Source: Trichopria drosophilae (taxonomy: Eukaryota; Arthropoda; Insecta; Hymenoptera; Diapriidae). Taken from it: a DNA stretch of 64,000 nucleotides. Positions 1 through 12,454 of this stretch are shown one piece after another. Below the pieces are notes generated by a model. That model did no database searches, was not told where the DNA came from, and saw only the letters and a program-made list of their open reading frames with translations. The position numbers and the translations under genes were made by a program. Location: the NCBI GenBank assembly GCA_030407085.1, contig CM059586.1, positions 91,447,501-91,511,500 of the forward strand. The letters run 5' to 3'. Each line of letters opens with the position of its first letter. Within the stretch, counting starts at the first letter, position 1.

Positions 1-56
1 GTCGAACTAGGGAGATTGTCGAACAAGCGAAGTGTCGAACAAGAGAGGTTGTACTG
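1..56. mobile_element. Right end of a pogo/Tigger-like MITE
   Basis: The window opens inside an element whose end reads ...TACTG followed by TA at 57-58, the end type of the other pogo-like MITEs here. The word GTCGAAC is iterated three times (1-7, 19-25, 34-40), next to AAG- or GGGAG-type purine tracts. In the sister copies the same positions hold other iterated words. The left part lies outside the window. Assignment to pogo/Tigger rests on the end sequence and TA flank. Confidence 0.6.
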
Positions 57-174
57 TACTTTAAAAAATATGAAACTTGTATAGAGCTTTTAAATTTATT
101 TTCATTATATAGAATACGAGAGTTCAATCAAAGTTTGATATAAAATAAAAAATGCTCAAAAATGGTTACTAAAT
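57..174. other. AT-rich spacer, nothing recognised
   Basis: Short AT-rich interval between the MITE end and the first MADPIWR-type module. No gene or repeat is seen. Confidence 0.5.
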
Positions 175-450
175 TCTCAGTCGATTGACCCGAATGAAAT
201 CAAATAAAAAAACTTGGTTCTGGGGGGTCGCAGACTCCAAGTTAGTTTTCAAAATTTCAAAATGGTGGATCCAACATGGCAAACGTATTTACTAAAATCG
301 AACGAAACTACTTCAATCTTAGCTTACAATAGCAGTTTTGAGGAGACTGATTCCGGATTGTGAATGAGCCAATTGGATTTTTGAAAACTAATATCAGATT
401 TGGACTCAACGACTCCAAGAACAGTCGGGTAATAGTTTTGAAGTTATTTC
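175..450. repeat. Divergent copy of the MADPIWR module (inverted pair)
   Basis: A plus-strand half (about 220-290) has the GGGGGGTCGCAGACTCC and AAAATGGTGGATCCAACATGG landmarks of the module seen intact at 11.9 and 37.2 kb. An opposite half (about 370-440) has the matching ...AGATTTGGACTCAACGACTCC. It is more diverged than the other copies. No element ends are seen around it. Confidence 0.55.
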
Positions 451-3400
451 ATTCTGATCAAACGATTGAATATATGCAACTATAATGTTGAACAAAATCG
501 ACTTTGGTAGACATTTTTTATCCGACATTTTGAAATTTAATTCTTTCTAATAGTTCTATCTTCTAGTCCAATCATTTTGAAAAGATATTTATAAAAATCT
601 GAGATATTCTAATGCGAGAAATGATTAAAAAATAACGATAAGTGAAAAAAAATAAAAAATTCCTGATTTTTGTTAAATGAATGTAATTTTTTTAAATATA
701 AACCATGGAATAGTTTATCCATGTTTCGATAAATTGTATAGGAAATGTTACTATATTCTGACTGTATGACTTTATGGTAAGACCCACGTTTTTGCATTGT
801 ATACTATTATAATATTAGTTATTTTCTACTTTTTTTTTCCATCAAATGGTAAAATGTATAGTAAAATATTTACTAGAATGATGGTAATTATTTTAAAAGA
901 TAGGGAGGGAGTTATGAAGGTTGGAGTCCTAGTCAGAATAGTTACATTTACTATACTTTACGCGGTCATGTCAAGTTTACTCCTAAATATTCATTGTCAC
1001 AGATAAAAAGTTGCATGTGATAATGAAATCGTTAGCTGTAGCAATGAAATATTCGCAACAACTCTTAAATTGTTAGTACTTACATAGTTTATACGTAACA
1101 TTTTAGTTTAGTTTAATTTATTAATGGCACGGGAGAAAATCACCCTTTTGCCAACCCATGTAAGTTTACATATAAGTATTAACAATAATATGTATAAGTC
1201 GAAATGTAAAGCGAAATTCGTAAAACAAAGTAGAAAAACATAGCATAGAAATATTAGAATTTAACTATCGCAAAATTAGCAGTTGTAGATAATTTATTTT
1301 TATGTGAAGTGCAGAAACATCAATTTCATTACGACCAGTTTGTAACTTAAAAATAATTATTTTGTACATTGTTATGTTTATAATGGTACATCCATGAATA
1401 AGTTTAATTGGTATTTTATGAATTTTAAATGAAAACAAAGTTATCGGTTATCACTCGTATTCCAAGTAGTTTTTGTTCTACTTTGGGAAAAAGACAACGC
1501 AATTTTAGAAGTAATTTCCATGCGAATAGGAAGCTATAAATAATGATTACAACTTGCAAAAAGAAATTCATATTTAAGAAGAGTAAGTTCGTGTATGACA
1601 TTTGCAAAATTGTTTTTTGTTGCTATGAAAATCTCAAAAAACTACATTAATTTAATTCTTTTGCAAAGTTTCAGGGTTCAACAAATTTCCATTAACAAAT
1701 AGCTTTTTTTAAAAATCTGTATCATTAAATATAATTTCAATAAAAAGGAAAAGAACACATACTCTAACAAGAATTTACTTTTTTTAAAGAAATATATTTA
1801 CTTGAATCAAGTAGTCATGTTTGTGTTTCAAATCAATTTTTGTTTGTTTTAGAGAAGATTTATGACCTTCAAGTAAATCATTTCTGTGGGATATCGTTCA
1901 TTAAGAAAATATTGTCTTAAATCAATATAGTATTATCTTGAAATAAATAAATAATTTGCTTAAAGGTAGTAAATCATATTTCTTGAAAGAAGTAAATAAT
2001 TTTATACAAATATTTTACTTTGACAAAGAAATCACATGTTTAGATTTAGAAAATGGTAAGACTTGATATCGATAAATATGTTCCTTACTACAATATTTAC
2101 TCACATCACAAGAAATTTAATTGATTCAGTTATTAGTTTAATTAAATATTCGGAAGAAGATATTTATTTTTAAGACGACCACGATTTACTTTGAACAATT
2201 CAATATTCACAAATAAATAAATATTCACTTAAAAATTATAAACATTGACTACATTTCCAAATACAGAATTACTTTTGTCAAGCAAATATTTAATTGAAGC
2301 AATTAAATGTTTTGTGAAATTATGTAAACATTTATTTTAGCCATAAGGAATTATTAACTTTTTTCAAGTAAAACGGGAATATTCTTTCTAATAAATCTTT
2401 TGTTTCGACTATTCAACGAAACTATTTGCTTCAATCCAGTAAAATTTTATTCAAACCACTAAATTTTTTTTAGTGCAATTATGATCCGTTTGAAACAAAC
2501 CTGCGTTACCCTCTTAAATTTGATACATAATTAATTATTATAAAAAAGATGTCCTTTTGTTTTATGTAGCTTCATGTCAAAATTAATTTTAAATTAAACC
2601 TTTTCATTTATTCGCGATAAGAAGTGTATGTACATATTAACACACTCTGTATTATTGTTTACTATAAACACAGGTCATTCGCATCGCGCAGTGTCCTTGT
2701 CTGAAGAGGATTCTAAAGAAAGTCAGAACATTGAATATTGTAAATTTATTTCCCTATTTTTAAATTTTGTTTCAATTTTATGTTTTTTCCCCAAAGTGTT
2801 CTTCGTTGGAATTATATTATTTTATTTTCTAAACATTTCACTTAAATTTTACTCTTGTTTCTTAGTGTTAAAATAACCACACCTAGCATATAACCTAACA
2901 CAAAAATATATTTTAGTTATAATAATATTATAAATCTTATGCAATATAATACCGTACGCGCAGCTACGATCAATTATGGAATATTTGTATTCAATAAGAA
3001 CTGACTATAGTTGTTCAGATTCTAAAGAGGAAAACAGCATTAAAAAGTAATTTTACAGTGTTTTGTGAATATTTTAATAGGTAACAATGCACTATTAGAC
3101 ATGTAGAGCGGAATATACTTGTTACTAAAACGCGTTACTACTAGTGGTTACTAAAACGCAGTCCTTAAATTTGGAAATTCCGGTGCGCTTGCGAACAAAT
3201 TCTTCTTAATACAACACCACCGAACGGTGAGCATTTGAATTAATTCGTTCGAAGACTCGTGACAAAACAAATGTCGATAAGAATCATTATCAAAATGCCC
3301 TGTTTTATTTGAAGTTTACTTAAAATATTATAATTTTGTGTAATTTTTGTAACATGATTCCGAGGTATTTTATATTTTTTCCAGTACTGCGGAGAATAAT

Positions 3401-4800
3401 GCTAAAAAATCATTTCAACTCTGGTGTTTTCATTTTTCAAATAAACTTAAAATATGTAAATTATTGGGCTCTATTTTCTTAGAAATGTAGGGGTTTTTAG
3501 TATGTATACAATATTTTCAAGTGTCTATACAAAACTTATTGCAAAAAAAATGAAATTCAATGAAAGTCCTAATACTGCCAGCTTTTTAATAACTTCTACG
3601 AAAGTTCTGAATGGGAATCAGTACATAATCGCATAACATGTAGATACATGCACTAATTATTTTGCATTCCTTTCAAAGAATGTCAACATTACTGCAAAAA
3701 CATTTTTAAATGTTGACATTAGACGTGTCAATATGAATAATTCGATGTAAACTAAGACCATGACATACTCAGTGCATTTGTATTCCGTTTGGAGCTATAC
3801 CAGATCTAAAAATTGTTTGATATTAATATCAAATTAAAACAGTAATTACTGTTTCTTTAATGTCTTCATTTTCATTCGTTGTAACGGAAAAGTATGCGTG
3901 CATATACTTTTTGCACATTGTTCTCATGACTGTTTAATATTTCTCTGTCTTAATTTTGCATGCAATTAACAAACTCTCTCTTTGTCTCTAAAGAAGAACC
4001 AACGCAGTAAAAACCTAATTCAGTTTGAACTAAAATGGATTTTACTATGTGCTTACTTATTATAGCATTGATGCTATTGGCGAACACAATTTGCATTTTC
4101 GGTTTGAAACGTCATTAATTGGTATATGAAGCTCGTTTCCAATAAGCAAAGAGAAATATCCAAATATTGCAAAATAATTCTTCTTTAAAGCTTTTATGAA
4201 AGAAGAATTCTTTTTGCATGCTTAAAAATATAACGAATATCCCGTGATTATTAAATTAAGAGTTAAATAGAATTCTTTTCTAAACGATTTTTAAAAAGTT
4301 CTGTAGAAACCATAAGAAAGTGTTTATTAAGAATCCGTTGACTAAATAGTGTGAATGACCAATAATAATTCTGAGAGTTCATAACGAATTCTATTTTGTA
4401 AATAATACGTTACTTTATTTTTGCAACAATTGATTAGATTTTATTATTTTAAATGACTTGGCCAAGTCGTCAAAAGGTCGTCACGATTTATAGGCTCGAA
4501 AGCGTCTGCACATGTACAGAGGTATTTCGAGTATTTTTATTTGTATTTTTGTTTACTGGACCACACACAGGCATATTGCAGTATTTTACACCCTTGATAT
4601 GTAATGTACTGTTATACATCGTGTTATTTTCTTCGCTATGGTATCGTCAACATTTATATTCGTATACAATATTAATTGCCAAACTGAATGACGGTCACTA
4701 ATCGGCATACTAAGAAAGATGCTTGTTGATCGATGAATTTTGTTTGTAAAATTTCTCAAGATTTTATATTGATTTTTCAAAATTTGTGTTGCAACCTAAA
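451..4800. other. AT-rich intergenic DNA without a recognisable gene
   Basis: About 4.3 kb of very AT-rich sequence. The open frames here are short, low-complexity, rich in F/I/K/N/Y and match no family I recognise. No tRNA, rRNA or convincing splice-flanked exon was seen. A loosely repetitive block lies at 1770-2470 and is listed separately. Confidence 0.5.
1770..2470. repeat. Degenerate word-iterated block (TTTACTT / AAGTAAA)
   Basis: Variants of TTTACTTGAA and its complement AAGTAAAT recur in both orientations at irregular spacing, mixed with AAATATTTA. It resembles the better-preserved iterated-word elements of this window but is too degraded to give ends or a target duplication. A smaller piece of similar composition lies near 7255-7370. 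Confidence 0.3.
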
Positions 4801-4809
4801 TTATCTAAC

Positions 4810-5335
4810 AATCGGTGCGCAAAATGCTATTTTGCTCCTTGTTGCCGGAGCAAAATGGCACATTGTCTCTCTTGGGAGCAAAATAAACATATCCGGGAGC
4901 AAAATAAGTTTTTCGCATTCTAAACGCAAAATACTATTTTGCTCCTTATATCGAGGGAGACTAGGTATTTGCAGACGCCTGACATATTCTGCTTCCTAGT
5001 TGCACAATGTGCTATTATTTCACTCTAAACGTTTTAACACCCACAATCATGTGGTAAGATTGTATTTCTATATTTGTTCGTTACAAATACTACATTTAAA
5101 TCCATTAAGACTGACCATGTCTAAAGGATCCTTTTCTTTCTGATGTTACATTCTTTTTATTCGCTCTTAAAGAGTTAAATCTCATTAGAAAGCAAAATGT
5201 ATTCTACGAATCCCAATTTTGTTATCGCTCTGAGCGTCAAGTACCGATTTGCTCTCTATATCTCGGGATCACAATAGTACTTTCTCTCCCTAGGGAGTAT
5301 AATAAGTATATTCGAGAGTAACAGCTTTCAAACCA
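4810..5335. repeat. Iterated-word element, word GAGCAAAAT
   Basis: GCAAAAT and GGGAGCAAAATA alternate with the complement ATTTTGCTCC between 4818 and 4950. Diverged versions continue to about 5330, including CCGATTTGCTCTC and CCCTAGGGAGTATAATAAG. The arrangement is inverted, so the strand could fold into several short hairpins. The open frame at 4733-4999 only reads through this repeat. Element boundaries are not clear. Confidence 0.45.
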
Positions 5336-5980
5336 TCGGACAACTCTCCCGTAAACTTCTTGAAAGAAGAAAATATCACTTTATAGAATGGGATTTATGA
5401 TATCAAATATTCTTAAAAAAATAATTTCTCCTAATTTATTTCAAAATGATAAATATTTTTCAAAAGTCCAAAATCCATTCTATGCAGAGAGAATTCTCAT
5501 TTCCATAAAATACACAGAGCGATCCACTTTATAATACAAAGGTATGAAAAAGACGTATTTTTCTATTCCGACTACGGAATTCAATTTCGCACACTATTTT
5601 TAGTGCACGAAGTGCCCTATTTCCGCACTATGCCCACACTACAAATAGGGCGCTAAATATTAGGAACACAAAAAAAAATACCACACGATACAGGTGCGAA
5701 GTAGCTGACTTTTGCACAATAACTATTATTTTTATCGACACAGTTTGGTTTGAGTTTAAATTTAACAAATTCAACTAATTCAATGACCTCTGGTACTTGG
5801 TTTTTTTTGTATATTAAAAATGTTTTAAATGCCAAATTGCACAGCTTAAAAATGGCGTTGTCTTTTTAATATTTTTGTATAAATGAGTTGGGCATCATTT
5901 TTGGATAATTTGCTTAACGCCATTGGAAAGGCCGACAACAAAATTGTTGAAAACCGTGTGCAAATTGTGCGTGTTTCAGC
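5336..5980. other. AT-rich intergenic DNA, nothing recognised
   Basis: No gene or defined repeat is seen. The minus-strand frame at 5653-5835 has no recognisable domain. Confidence 0.45.
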
Positions 5981-6627
5981 GTGTACTTTAAAAAACCGAC
6001 AAATTACGAAACATACACTTCAAAAACCCGACATTCAATAACCAAGCATTTCAAAAAACAGAGATTAAAAAACCAGACATTTCAAAAAACATACACTCAA
6101 AAACCAGACATTTCAGAAATCAGACACTTCCAAAACCCGACATTCAAAAAGCAGAGATTCAAAAACCAGACATTTCAAAAAACATACACTCAAAAACCAG
6201 ACATTTCAGAAAACAGACACTTTAAAAAAAGACATTAAAAAACCAGACAAATCACAAAACCGAAACTTCAAAAACCCGACATTCAAAAACCAGACATTTC
6301 AACAAAATGCAAACACATTTTGAAAGTCTGTTTTTTGAAATATCTAGTTTGAATACCTGTTTTTGGAAATGTCTGGTTTTTGAATGTCGGTTTTTTTGAA
6401 ATATCTGGTTTGAATCTCTGTTTTGGGAAATGTCTGGTTTTCGAATGTCTGATTTTTAAATGTCTAGTTTTTGAAAGTCAGATTTTTGAAGTGTCTACTT
6501 TGTGATTTGTCGGGTTTTTGAGGTGCACCACTGGTTTTCTTCATGTCTGTTTTTGAAATGTCTGTTTTTTGAACGTCGGGTTTTTTGAAACGTCTGTTTT
6601 GTGATTTGTCTGGTTTTTGAGGTGCAC
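5981..6627. mobile_element. Palindromic iterated-word MITE, word CAAAAACCAGACA
   Basis: The left half (5981-6300) iterates variants of CAAAAACCAGACATTTC about a dozen times. The right half (6320-6627) carries the complement, TGTCTGGTTTTTGAA and variants. The outer right end reads GGTTTTTGAGGTGCACC, and a second copy of that end lies at about 6508-6526, so the right end appears duplicated. The frames through both halves (QTFQKTYTQKPDIS-like and its opposite) are repeat translations and not genes. The family is unassigned. Confidence 0.65.
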
Positions 6628-7840
6628 CCATGTTTCGGCGTTAAAATAGGTAATACAGGAAAGACATGGATTTTTGACACATACAATAATATTGACATCG
6701 CGAAAAAATAATAAAATAAGAAAGGAATTTGTCTGAAATATTTTCAAAGTTAGAAAACAGGTTTCTTTTCTGAAAAAAACTGTCTTTTATATTATGAATA
6801 TAAAAATGTACACTCTAAGTTTGGAGTGAGACATTCACCCTTTATGGAGTCAAAATTTAACCACTTGAAAGAATGAATTCTCATTCGTGATCAGGGAAAA
6901 CTCGCTCTTTACATCCTCTTATTGGATGACAATTCACTCTTTCATTATAGTTGCTTATTAATCACTCTACAAGTAGTAGATTTTCATTCCAAGACAAGTT
7001 TTTCATAAAATGAAATTTATTAAATTGTCTTTTATATCCCAGCCAACACAAATGCAAAAATGACGATAACACAACACATGCCTGTATTACAAAATTCATA
7101 TTTCTAGGATTTCTAGGATTTCTGGATCCCTCCTTTACTTCTCTTTGAAAACATTTCGTTTTTCAATCAAAATTCATTGATTTAGACCAAATTTTAAGAA
7201 TAATTAATCAAAAAGGAAAGTCCCTACAGTAGAAATCAAACCATTACTAACACTGATTGAAAAAAATGCGTTTGATTAAGTAAATATTTATTTCAATTAA
7301 GAAATCTTTTCTGAATTAATCTAAATATTTACATATTACTATTGCAGTAAATATCTACTTGACACAACTTCTTCTTTATGTGCTAAAAGTTTATACATTT
7401 TACACATTTTAACACACAGTGCACGAGAAAATATTAAAAACATTTACAAAAATTCTTTACATATTAGAATAATGTTTCTTGATTTCAATGTAATTCTTCC
7501 AATACTTCCGGGACCATATAACAGAATTTAGAATCACAAACATTCTGGATGAAATCATGAAAGTATTCCGAGAAATTGAAGAAACATTCAATCTTCTGAT
7601 TGCAATATAAAATTATTCATATTGAATCGCATTGAATAATTATTCATTTACTTTGGAGTCATAGAAAACAAATTCTTATGTCCAGAATCTCAATTCAGGC
7701 CCAAAATTCATCACAATTCTCCGAATCCAATTCGGAGTTTTTGTTTTTGAATTCGAATCCTTGACATCCGAATTCGTTTTCATCATCACACGAAAATACC
7801 AGGAAAAATAGTAATAAAAAAATAGTTAAAACTGCGAAAA
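6628..7840. other. AT-rich DNA with weak word-like repeats
   Basis: No gene is supported. At 6815-6990 words such as GAGTGA and TCACTC recur, resembling the clearer block at 24.85-25.2 kb. At 7100-7120 TTCTAGGAT is repeated directly, and at 7715-7775 variants of CCGAATTCG and its complement recur. None has clear element ends. Confidence 0.4.
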
Positions 7841-7844
7841 TAGT

Positions 7845-8400
7845 TGTGAAAACTATCGGCTCGATCGCGGATGAAGACGTAGATCCCAGAAATATTTACA
7901 TTGCGGGAAATGCTTCGACGGCAAAATACCTCTGTGGATAATGTGGGTCACTCGTTAAAGCGGTCGAACGGTAATTGTTTAGTTGCACTCACCGAATTTT
8001 TAGGAAGACTTGGAAGACACTTTGGAACACAATAATTTTCCAGATGAAGAATGACGTCAGATATTATACCCTTATGTAAACCCGGGAAATTGTTTATGTC
8101 GGCGCGGGTTATTTACAGTTAGGAGAAATGCGCGCCGGTAAATTGGGAGATCGAATCACGCCACACTAAGCGCGAGTGTCCGCGAACGACTGCGACCGAG
8201 ACTCGACAATGAAAAACACGTGGCCCGGGAAGGAGCGCTTAGTAAAACGTACGAGCACGCTTTCTGCCAATGACAGCCCAGCGATTTCCCGCAGGTCATG
8301 ACCGAGTCCTTACCCGCGCCTTTTTTCCGCCAACGTCACCCATCGGCTTTTTTATTAAACAAGTTTTTAATCTGCACTAATCGGTCAGGTAAGTCTATCA
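7845..8400. promoter_or_regulatory. GC- and CpG-rich island, possible promoter or first exon
   Basis: This stretch stands out from AT-rich surroundings, with many CG dinucleotides, GCGCGCC near 8131 and a CRE-like TGACGTCA at about 8051-8058. On the minus strand CG|GTGAGT near 7991 looks like a splice donor. On the plus strand CAG|GTAAGT near 8388 does too. It could be a bidirectional promoter with an untranslated first exon on one or both strands. The 61-codon plus frame at 8298-8483 crosses the donor and matches nothing I recognise. No downstream coding exon could be linked. Confidence 0.3.
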
Positions 8401-9211
8401 GCAAGACTTCATGGGGGGCCAATTTTTCTAATTCAAAAAAATATCCTGTTTATGGGCATTATTTTAGAACTTTTAAACTTTGAGGTTGAAGAAAATTGAA
8501 TTTTTTTAGGTACATTCATAAAATTAATTTTATTGGCTGTAGAATTGATCAAATGATAGGAAAAACCTTGCGTGACTTATTTATACACAATGTTATTTCT
8601 TTTTGAACAATTTGAAGACACTGAAAAATTTACTAAATCCTCTGCCCGCGAAGGGGAATTTGTCAGGAATCAAAGTTCGAATTTGATGAAATTCAGGTGT
8701 ACGTTAATTTTCTAAATATTAAGTTATAAATTACAAAATTTATTTCATTATATAATTTTCATCTACACACTAAATTTATGTGGATTCGTCGTAAGCAATG
8801 GTAAAATCACTTGAATTTAGAGTTTTATAAAAATTCAATAAGTTTTTTAATTAAAAATAATCTCACAATATTTAACCACCATTTAAAAATTTTGAGAATT
8901 AACTTAAAATTTGTAATTAAAACCCAAAGAACGTACACAAAATCAATTTCAAAAAAATCCGTCAATGTATTAATTGTTTCTCGTCAGTAAGAATAGGTAA
9001 TAGAAGCTCATAGTTTTTATCACTTATATACTTTTTATAGATGGTGTGAAAGTTAACGAGTTTTTTTATATACTTTAATAACATAGGAAAAAAGATCACA
9101 ATGATTCAAAATTACTTAGAAACTAAATTGTAGATGTTTCCATTAAAAAATTTGATTTTTCAAAGTGAGTTTCGCTTGGAAATTTAAAGTTTGACGTGGT
9201 CGAATTTTTTA
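8401..9211. other. AT-rich intergenic DNA, nothing recognised
   Basis: No gene, RNA gene or clear repeat is seen between the GC-rich island and the next mobile element. Confidence 0.45.
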
Positions 9212-10692
9212 TACGTGGGTGATTCTCCTAAAAAGTACACTGAAATCTGTCGCCAATTTTATTTGACTGTTTCGAAATGAAATACTATCATAAATATTAT
9301 GTTGTTGCAGTTTCCTATAAATTGATTTTTAAACTAGAATATATTGACTAAATTTTCATGCATATAGACTAAATGTAAATTTTTTTTTTATTTTAATACG
9401 AGCGTTGGGAACTTAAATATAAACAAAAACAAAAATTGTTATTTAATGTATTTCATTGCAGTAAAGTAACATAAAAATATAAATAATTTGTTGCAATGCT
9501 TTAAAAATTACTTTCAACTATGCTCTTTATAATGTATAAGGTGAATTACGTATAAATGTTGTTTTTATATCTTATATCACTGCTTAATGTTTGTGTTTCT
9601 TTGCGAGTAAAAATTTCCTGGTGATCTCCGAAACCCCTCATTTTTGGGACTAAAAGTTAATCAACGTGCTATAAATACATGCTGCTGCAATAAAACTTAA
9701 GTATTCATTGGTCCTAAAAATTTATTATAAGGATATTTGTTTACATCATTCCGTTATTTAATAACATTCAATAATATGTCGATTTGTGATCTCCGAAGCC
9801 TTTTTATAAAATATTTATTTAAACTGCAAACGTCGATCATATTCGCTTGAAACTTATTACTCGGGGGTTTTGGGGGTCGCTGAATCCAAATGTGATGTCA
9901 GATTTTTAAATTTAAAAATGGCGGATCCAATATGGCGACCAAAAATTGTACCTAATTCGATAAAGACATAATTCGATTCAACGAAATGAGCTGTGACGAT
10001 TGTCCAATGAAACAAAATTGTATACATTATCATCTGTGAATAACGAGTTTGAAAAGAAAAGTAAGAAAATTGCGACTAGAAAACTTTCGTCAGGTCAGAA
10101 AAACTCGCAAACTTCTAGGAAACAACCAGAAAATAATAATATTGTATTGTAAGAATGTAATACTATATTAAGTAGTATTTGTAAATATTGTTTTTTTGTA
10201 CTGTTCTAAATAAATAATTATTAATTGTATATTTTAAACACTTTAATTTTAGAATTTGGTCCGCCATCTTGAATTTAGCTTATCTGTCGATGGATTCATG
10301 ATCAGCGACCCCTAAAACCTCTAAATAACCAGTTGCAGCTTGATCAAGTTTTTAAGAATTTGGTTCGTCATAATGGATCCGCCATCTTTAAATTGAAATA
10401 TTTAAGAATTTATAATCGTCCACTAACTTAATTTGTGATTTTTATATGTATATTGACTAATATTTAGCGTGCAATATAATATAATATTCTTCATTTAATG
10501 TATAACCAATAATTAAAATTTAAGAATGGCTAAGAATAGCATTAATAATAACAATCATGAATTTTGCGCAACATTCGATTCTCATTACTGAACGTACCCA
10601 CAACATATTTAAAAAAAAAAATTATTTCGATAAAAAATTTGTTCGTTAAAAAATTGCGAAAACGTGTAAGTTTCAGGAGAATCACCCATGTA
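9212..10692. mobile_element. Non-autonomous DNA element with GGGTGATTCTCC ends
   Basis: The ends are inverted: TACGTGGGTGATTCTCC at the left and GGAGAATCACCCATGTA at the right, about 17 bp with one mismatch. TA-rich flanks fit a TA-type target. There is no transposase frame inside. The centre (9843-10395) carries an inverted pair of MADPIWR modules. An element with a closely related end (ATGGGTCATTCTCC) lies at 30996-32207, so this is probably one family. Confidence 0.6.
9843..10395. repeat. MADPIWR module, inverted pair
   Basis: The left half has ACTCGGGGGTTTTGGGGGTCGC, then TGATGTCAGATTT, then AAAATGGCGGATCCAATATGGCG. The right half (10255-10395) has the complements GGTCCGCCATCTTGAATTT, ATCAGCGACCCCTAAAACC and GGATCCGCCATC. 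One frame of the left half translates to text like the KMADPIWR peptide of other copies. It lies inside the 9212-10692 element. Confidence 0.65.
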
Positions 10693-11313
10693 TAGGTAGC
10701 ACGTCGGGTAAAGGCTCAAATTACTTCTTATCGTATAGGTAATGTACGCCTGTTGTGTGGTTTCTTAAAAACCAATATTATACAAAAATTATTTAAGGTT
10801 GATTGCTAAATTGTCAACGATAAAAAAAAGTTATCTCGTAAGTTTGAAGGTATATAATTTTATTCCTCAGTGAGGCACATCTTTAAGTTAAGGATTTTTC
10901 CTTTATTTACATCCCCAAATACTTCCACAAAAAACCACAGACCATAAAAAAAATGTTAAAAAAGTTTCAGTATTAAAACTGAAAAAATGTAGTGAGTGTC
11001 GCGCACCAAATACAGGCAAATTCACTACTTTTATTTACTCTCATTGTTTTCTACATATCTGTAATAAGTAATAAATACTTATTACATGTAAAACGAACAA
11101 AAATTTGTTGATCTGTGGTGTTGCAAAGTAATATTTAAAATTTTTAAGGTATCATAATAAGCGACAACATAAAGTTTAAAAGTTCTAGAACAATGCCCTT
11201 AAACTAATTATGAATTAGTATACTTTCCGATGTACTAATTCTGATAACACTTTTTCCTCCTGAATGCGAATATGCCAATCAAAAATAGAAGTCGGACAAA
11301 ATGAGACTCCCAT
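10693..11313. other. AT-rich spacer, nothing recognised
   Basis: No gene is seen. The sequence is low-complexity AT-rich DNA between two mobile elements. Confidence 0.45.
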
Positions 11314-11491
11314 TTAACCCTTTAAGTCCCAAATGTGCACAATTTGCACACGGATTACAGCATAATTTTATTTATACTATAAACATTAAAAAAAAATGGA
11401 AACATCTATGTCCGACTAGTTTTCAGGTCGCTCCTTCCATTGTCGCTACTGAAATTTCGAGAAATGACGTTTACCACATTTTTTTTAAATA

Positions 11492-11766
11492 CAGTAGTCC
11501 CCATCCTAAGTTATACTGTCGGTTCTTTCAAAATGGCGGGCGATTCTCCAAAGTTATAGCCCCTCACTATCCCCACTCCCGTATCTTTGTTTATATCCAT
11601 GCAATGGGTGCTTCTGTGTGCAAGTGTCGCGAAGCGAGCGTGGCTCAGCAAAACAATGTGGTGGGGAAAGGAGAGGAAGAAACTGGTATAACTTTGGAGA
11701 AGGCCGATCTATAACTTAGGATAGACATATAACTTTGGATGGTATAACTTAGGGTGGGGACTACTG
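11492..11766. mobile_element. pogo/Tigger-like MITE, word CTAAGTTAT
   Basis: The element starts CAGTAGTCCCCA and ends TGGGGACTACTG, flanked by TA on both sides (11490-11491, 11767-11768). Inside the left end are CTAAGTTATACT and AAAGTTATAGCC. Inside the right end the complements ATAACTTTGG and ATAACTTAG recur four or more times. The middle has AAAATGGCGG and a CpG-rich stretch, as in the sister copies at 28.4, 38.9, 60.5 and 62.6 kb. It is inserted in the piggyBac-like element and is therefore younger than it. Confidence 0.8.
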
Positions 11767-11844
11767 TATTGAAAAAAACGCGAATTTTCAGCCACAATTT
11801 TTATCAACCCGTTCTGTCACGCAGTTCTCTTTTCACTGCATTTG

Positions 11845-12190
11845 GTTGAAACTCGTTACTCGGGGGTTTTCAGGGTGGCTGAATACGAATCTGATGTCAG
11901 ATTTCCGAAATTCAAAATGGCGGATCCAATATGGCGGAATATTATGGCGAAACAAAAAGTTGAAAGTCTACTGTATTTTCTTGAAAAATGTTACTCGAGG
12001 GTTTTCGAATTCTCAAAATCTATTTTTATTTTCGTATTCAGTGCCCTCGTAAACTCCCGAGTAGCTTTTTTTTCAAGGATATTCCATCGATTTTGAATTT
12101 TTTGTCCGCTATATTGGATCCGCCATTTTTAAGTTTTGAAAACCGACATCAGATTCTTATTCATCGACCTCAAAAACGTATAAATAATAA
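11845..12190. repeat. MADPIWR module, inverted pair
   Basis: The left half runs ACTCGGGGGTTTTCAGGGTGG to AAAATGGCGGATCCAATATG. In frame this reads GVFRVAEYESDVRFPKFKMADPIWR-like text (11869-11937). The right half (12110-12180) carries the complement GGATCCGCCATTTTTAAG and the reverse of GTCGATGAA. It lies inside the piggyBac-like element. The frames at 11842-12096 and 11846-12052 read through the module and are not considered genes. Confidence 0.7.
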
Positions 12191-12454
12191 TTTTCCCGTA
12201 TATGTTTATACGGAATTATTTGTTACAAACGATTTAAAAAAGAAAAATTGTCATTTTTTCGTATATTTTTGTTTCTAATTAATTAAACTATAGTATTTTA
12301 ATATGTGTGATATGTTACATTCAATCAATAAATGCCTTAACTATGTAGAAAATCAATCAAAACGTAAAAAACATAAGAAACTGATTTTTAAATGTAAAAA
12401 AGTAGCCGATATAAGGTGGGTCTCTTAGAGACGCACTGTGAAGCAAAGGGTTAA

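Larger units (their letters stand above)
11318..12450. mobile_element. piggyBac-like MITE (TTAA target), CCCTTTAAGTCCCA end
   Basis: TTAA at 11314-11317 and 12451-12454 bounds an element starting CCCTTTAAGTCCCAAATGTGC and ending GCACTGTGAAGCAAAGGG. Exact TTAA flanks with CCC...GGG ends are the hallmark of piggyBac-type transposition. No transposase is encoded. Two other things sit inside: a pogo-like MITE (11492-11766) and an inverted pair of MADPIWR modules (11845-12190). The open frame at 11301-11714 merely runs from this end into the pogo MITE. Confidence 0.75.

Noticed and set aside
5981..6238. Plus-strand frame with KPDISE/QTFQKT repeats as a repeat protein gene
   Set aside because: It begins with GTG, not ATG, and is only the translation of the iterated DNA word; the opposite arm gives equivalent frames.
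11301..11714. 137-codon plus frame as a gene
   Set aside because: It starts at the edge of a piggyBac-like MITE and runs through a pogo-like MITE. It shows no domain.
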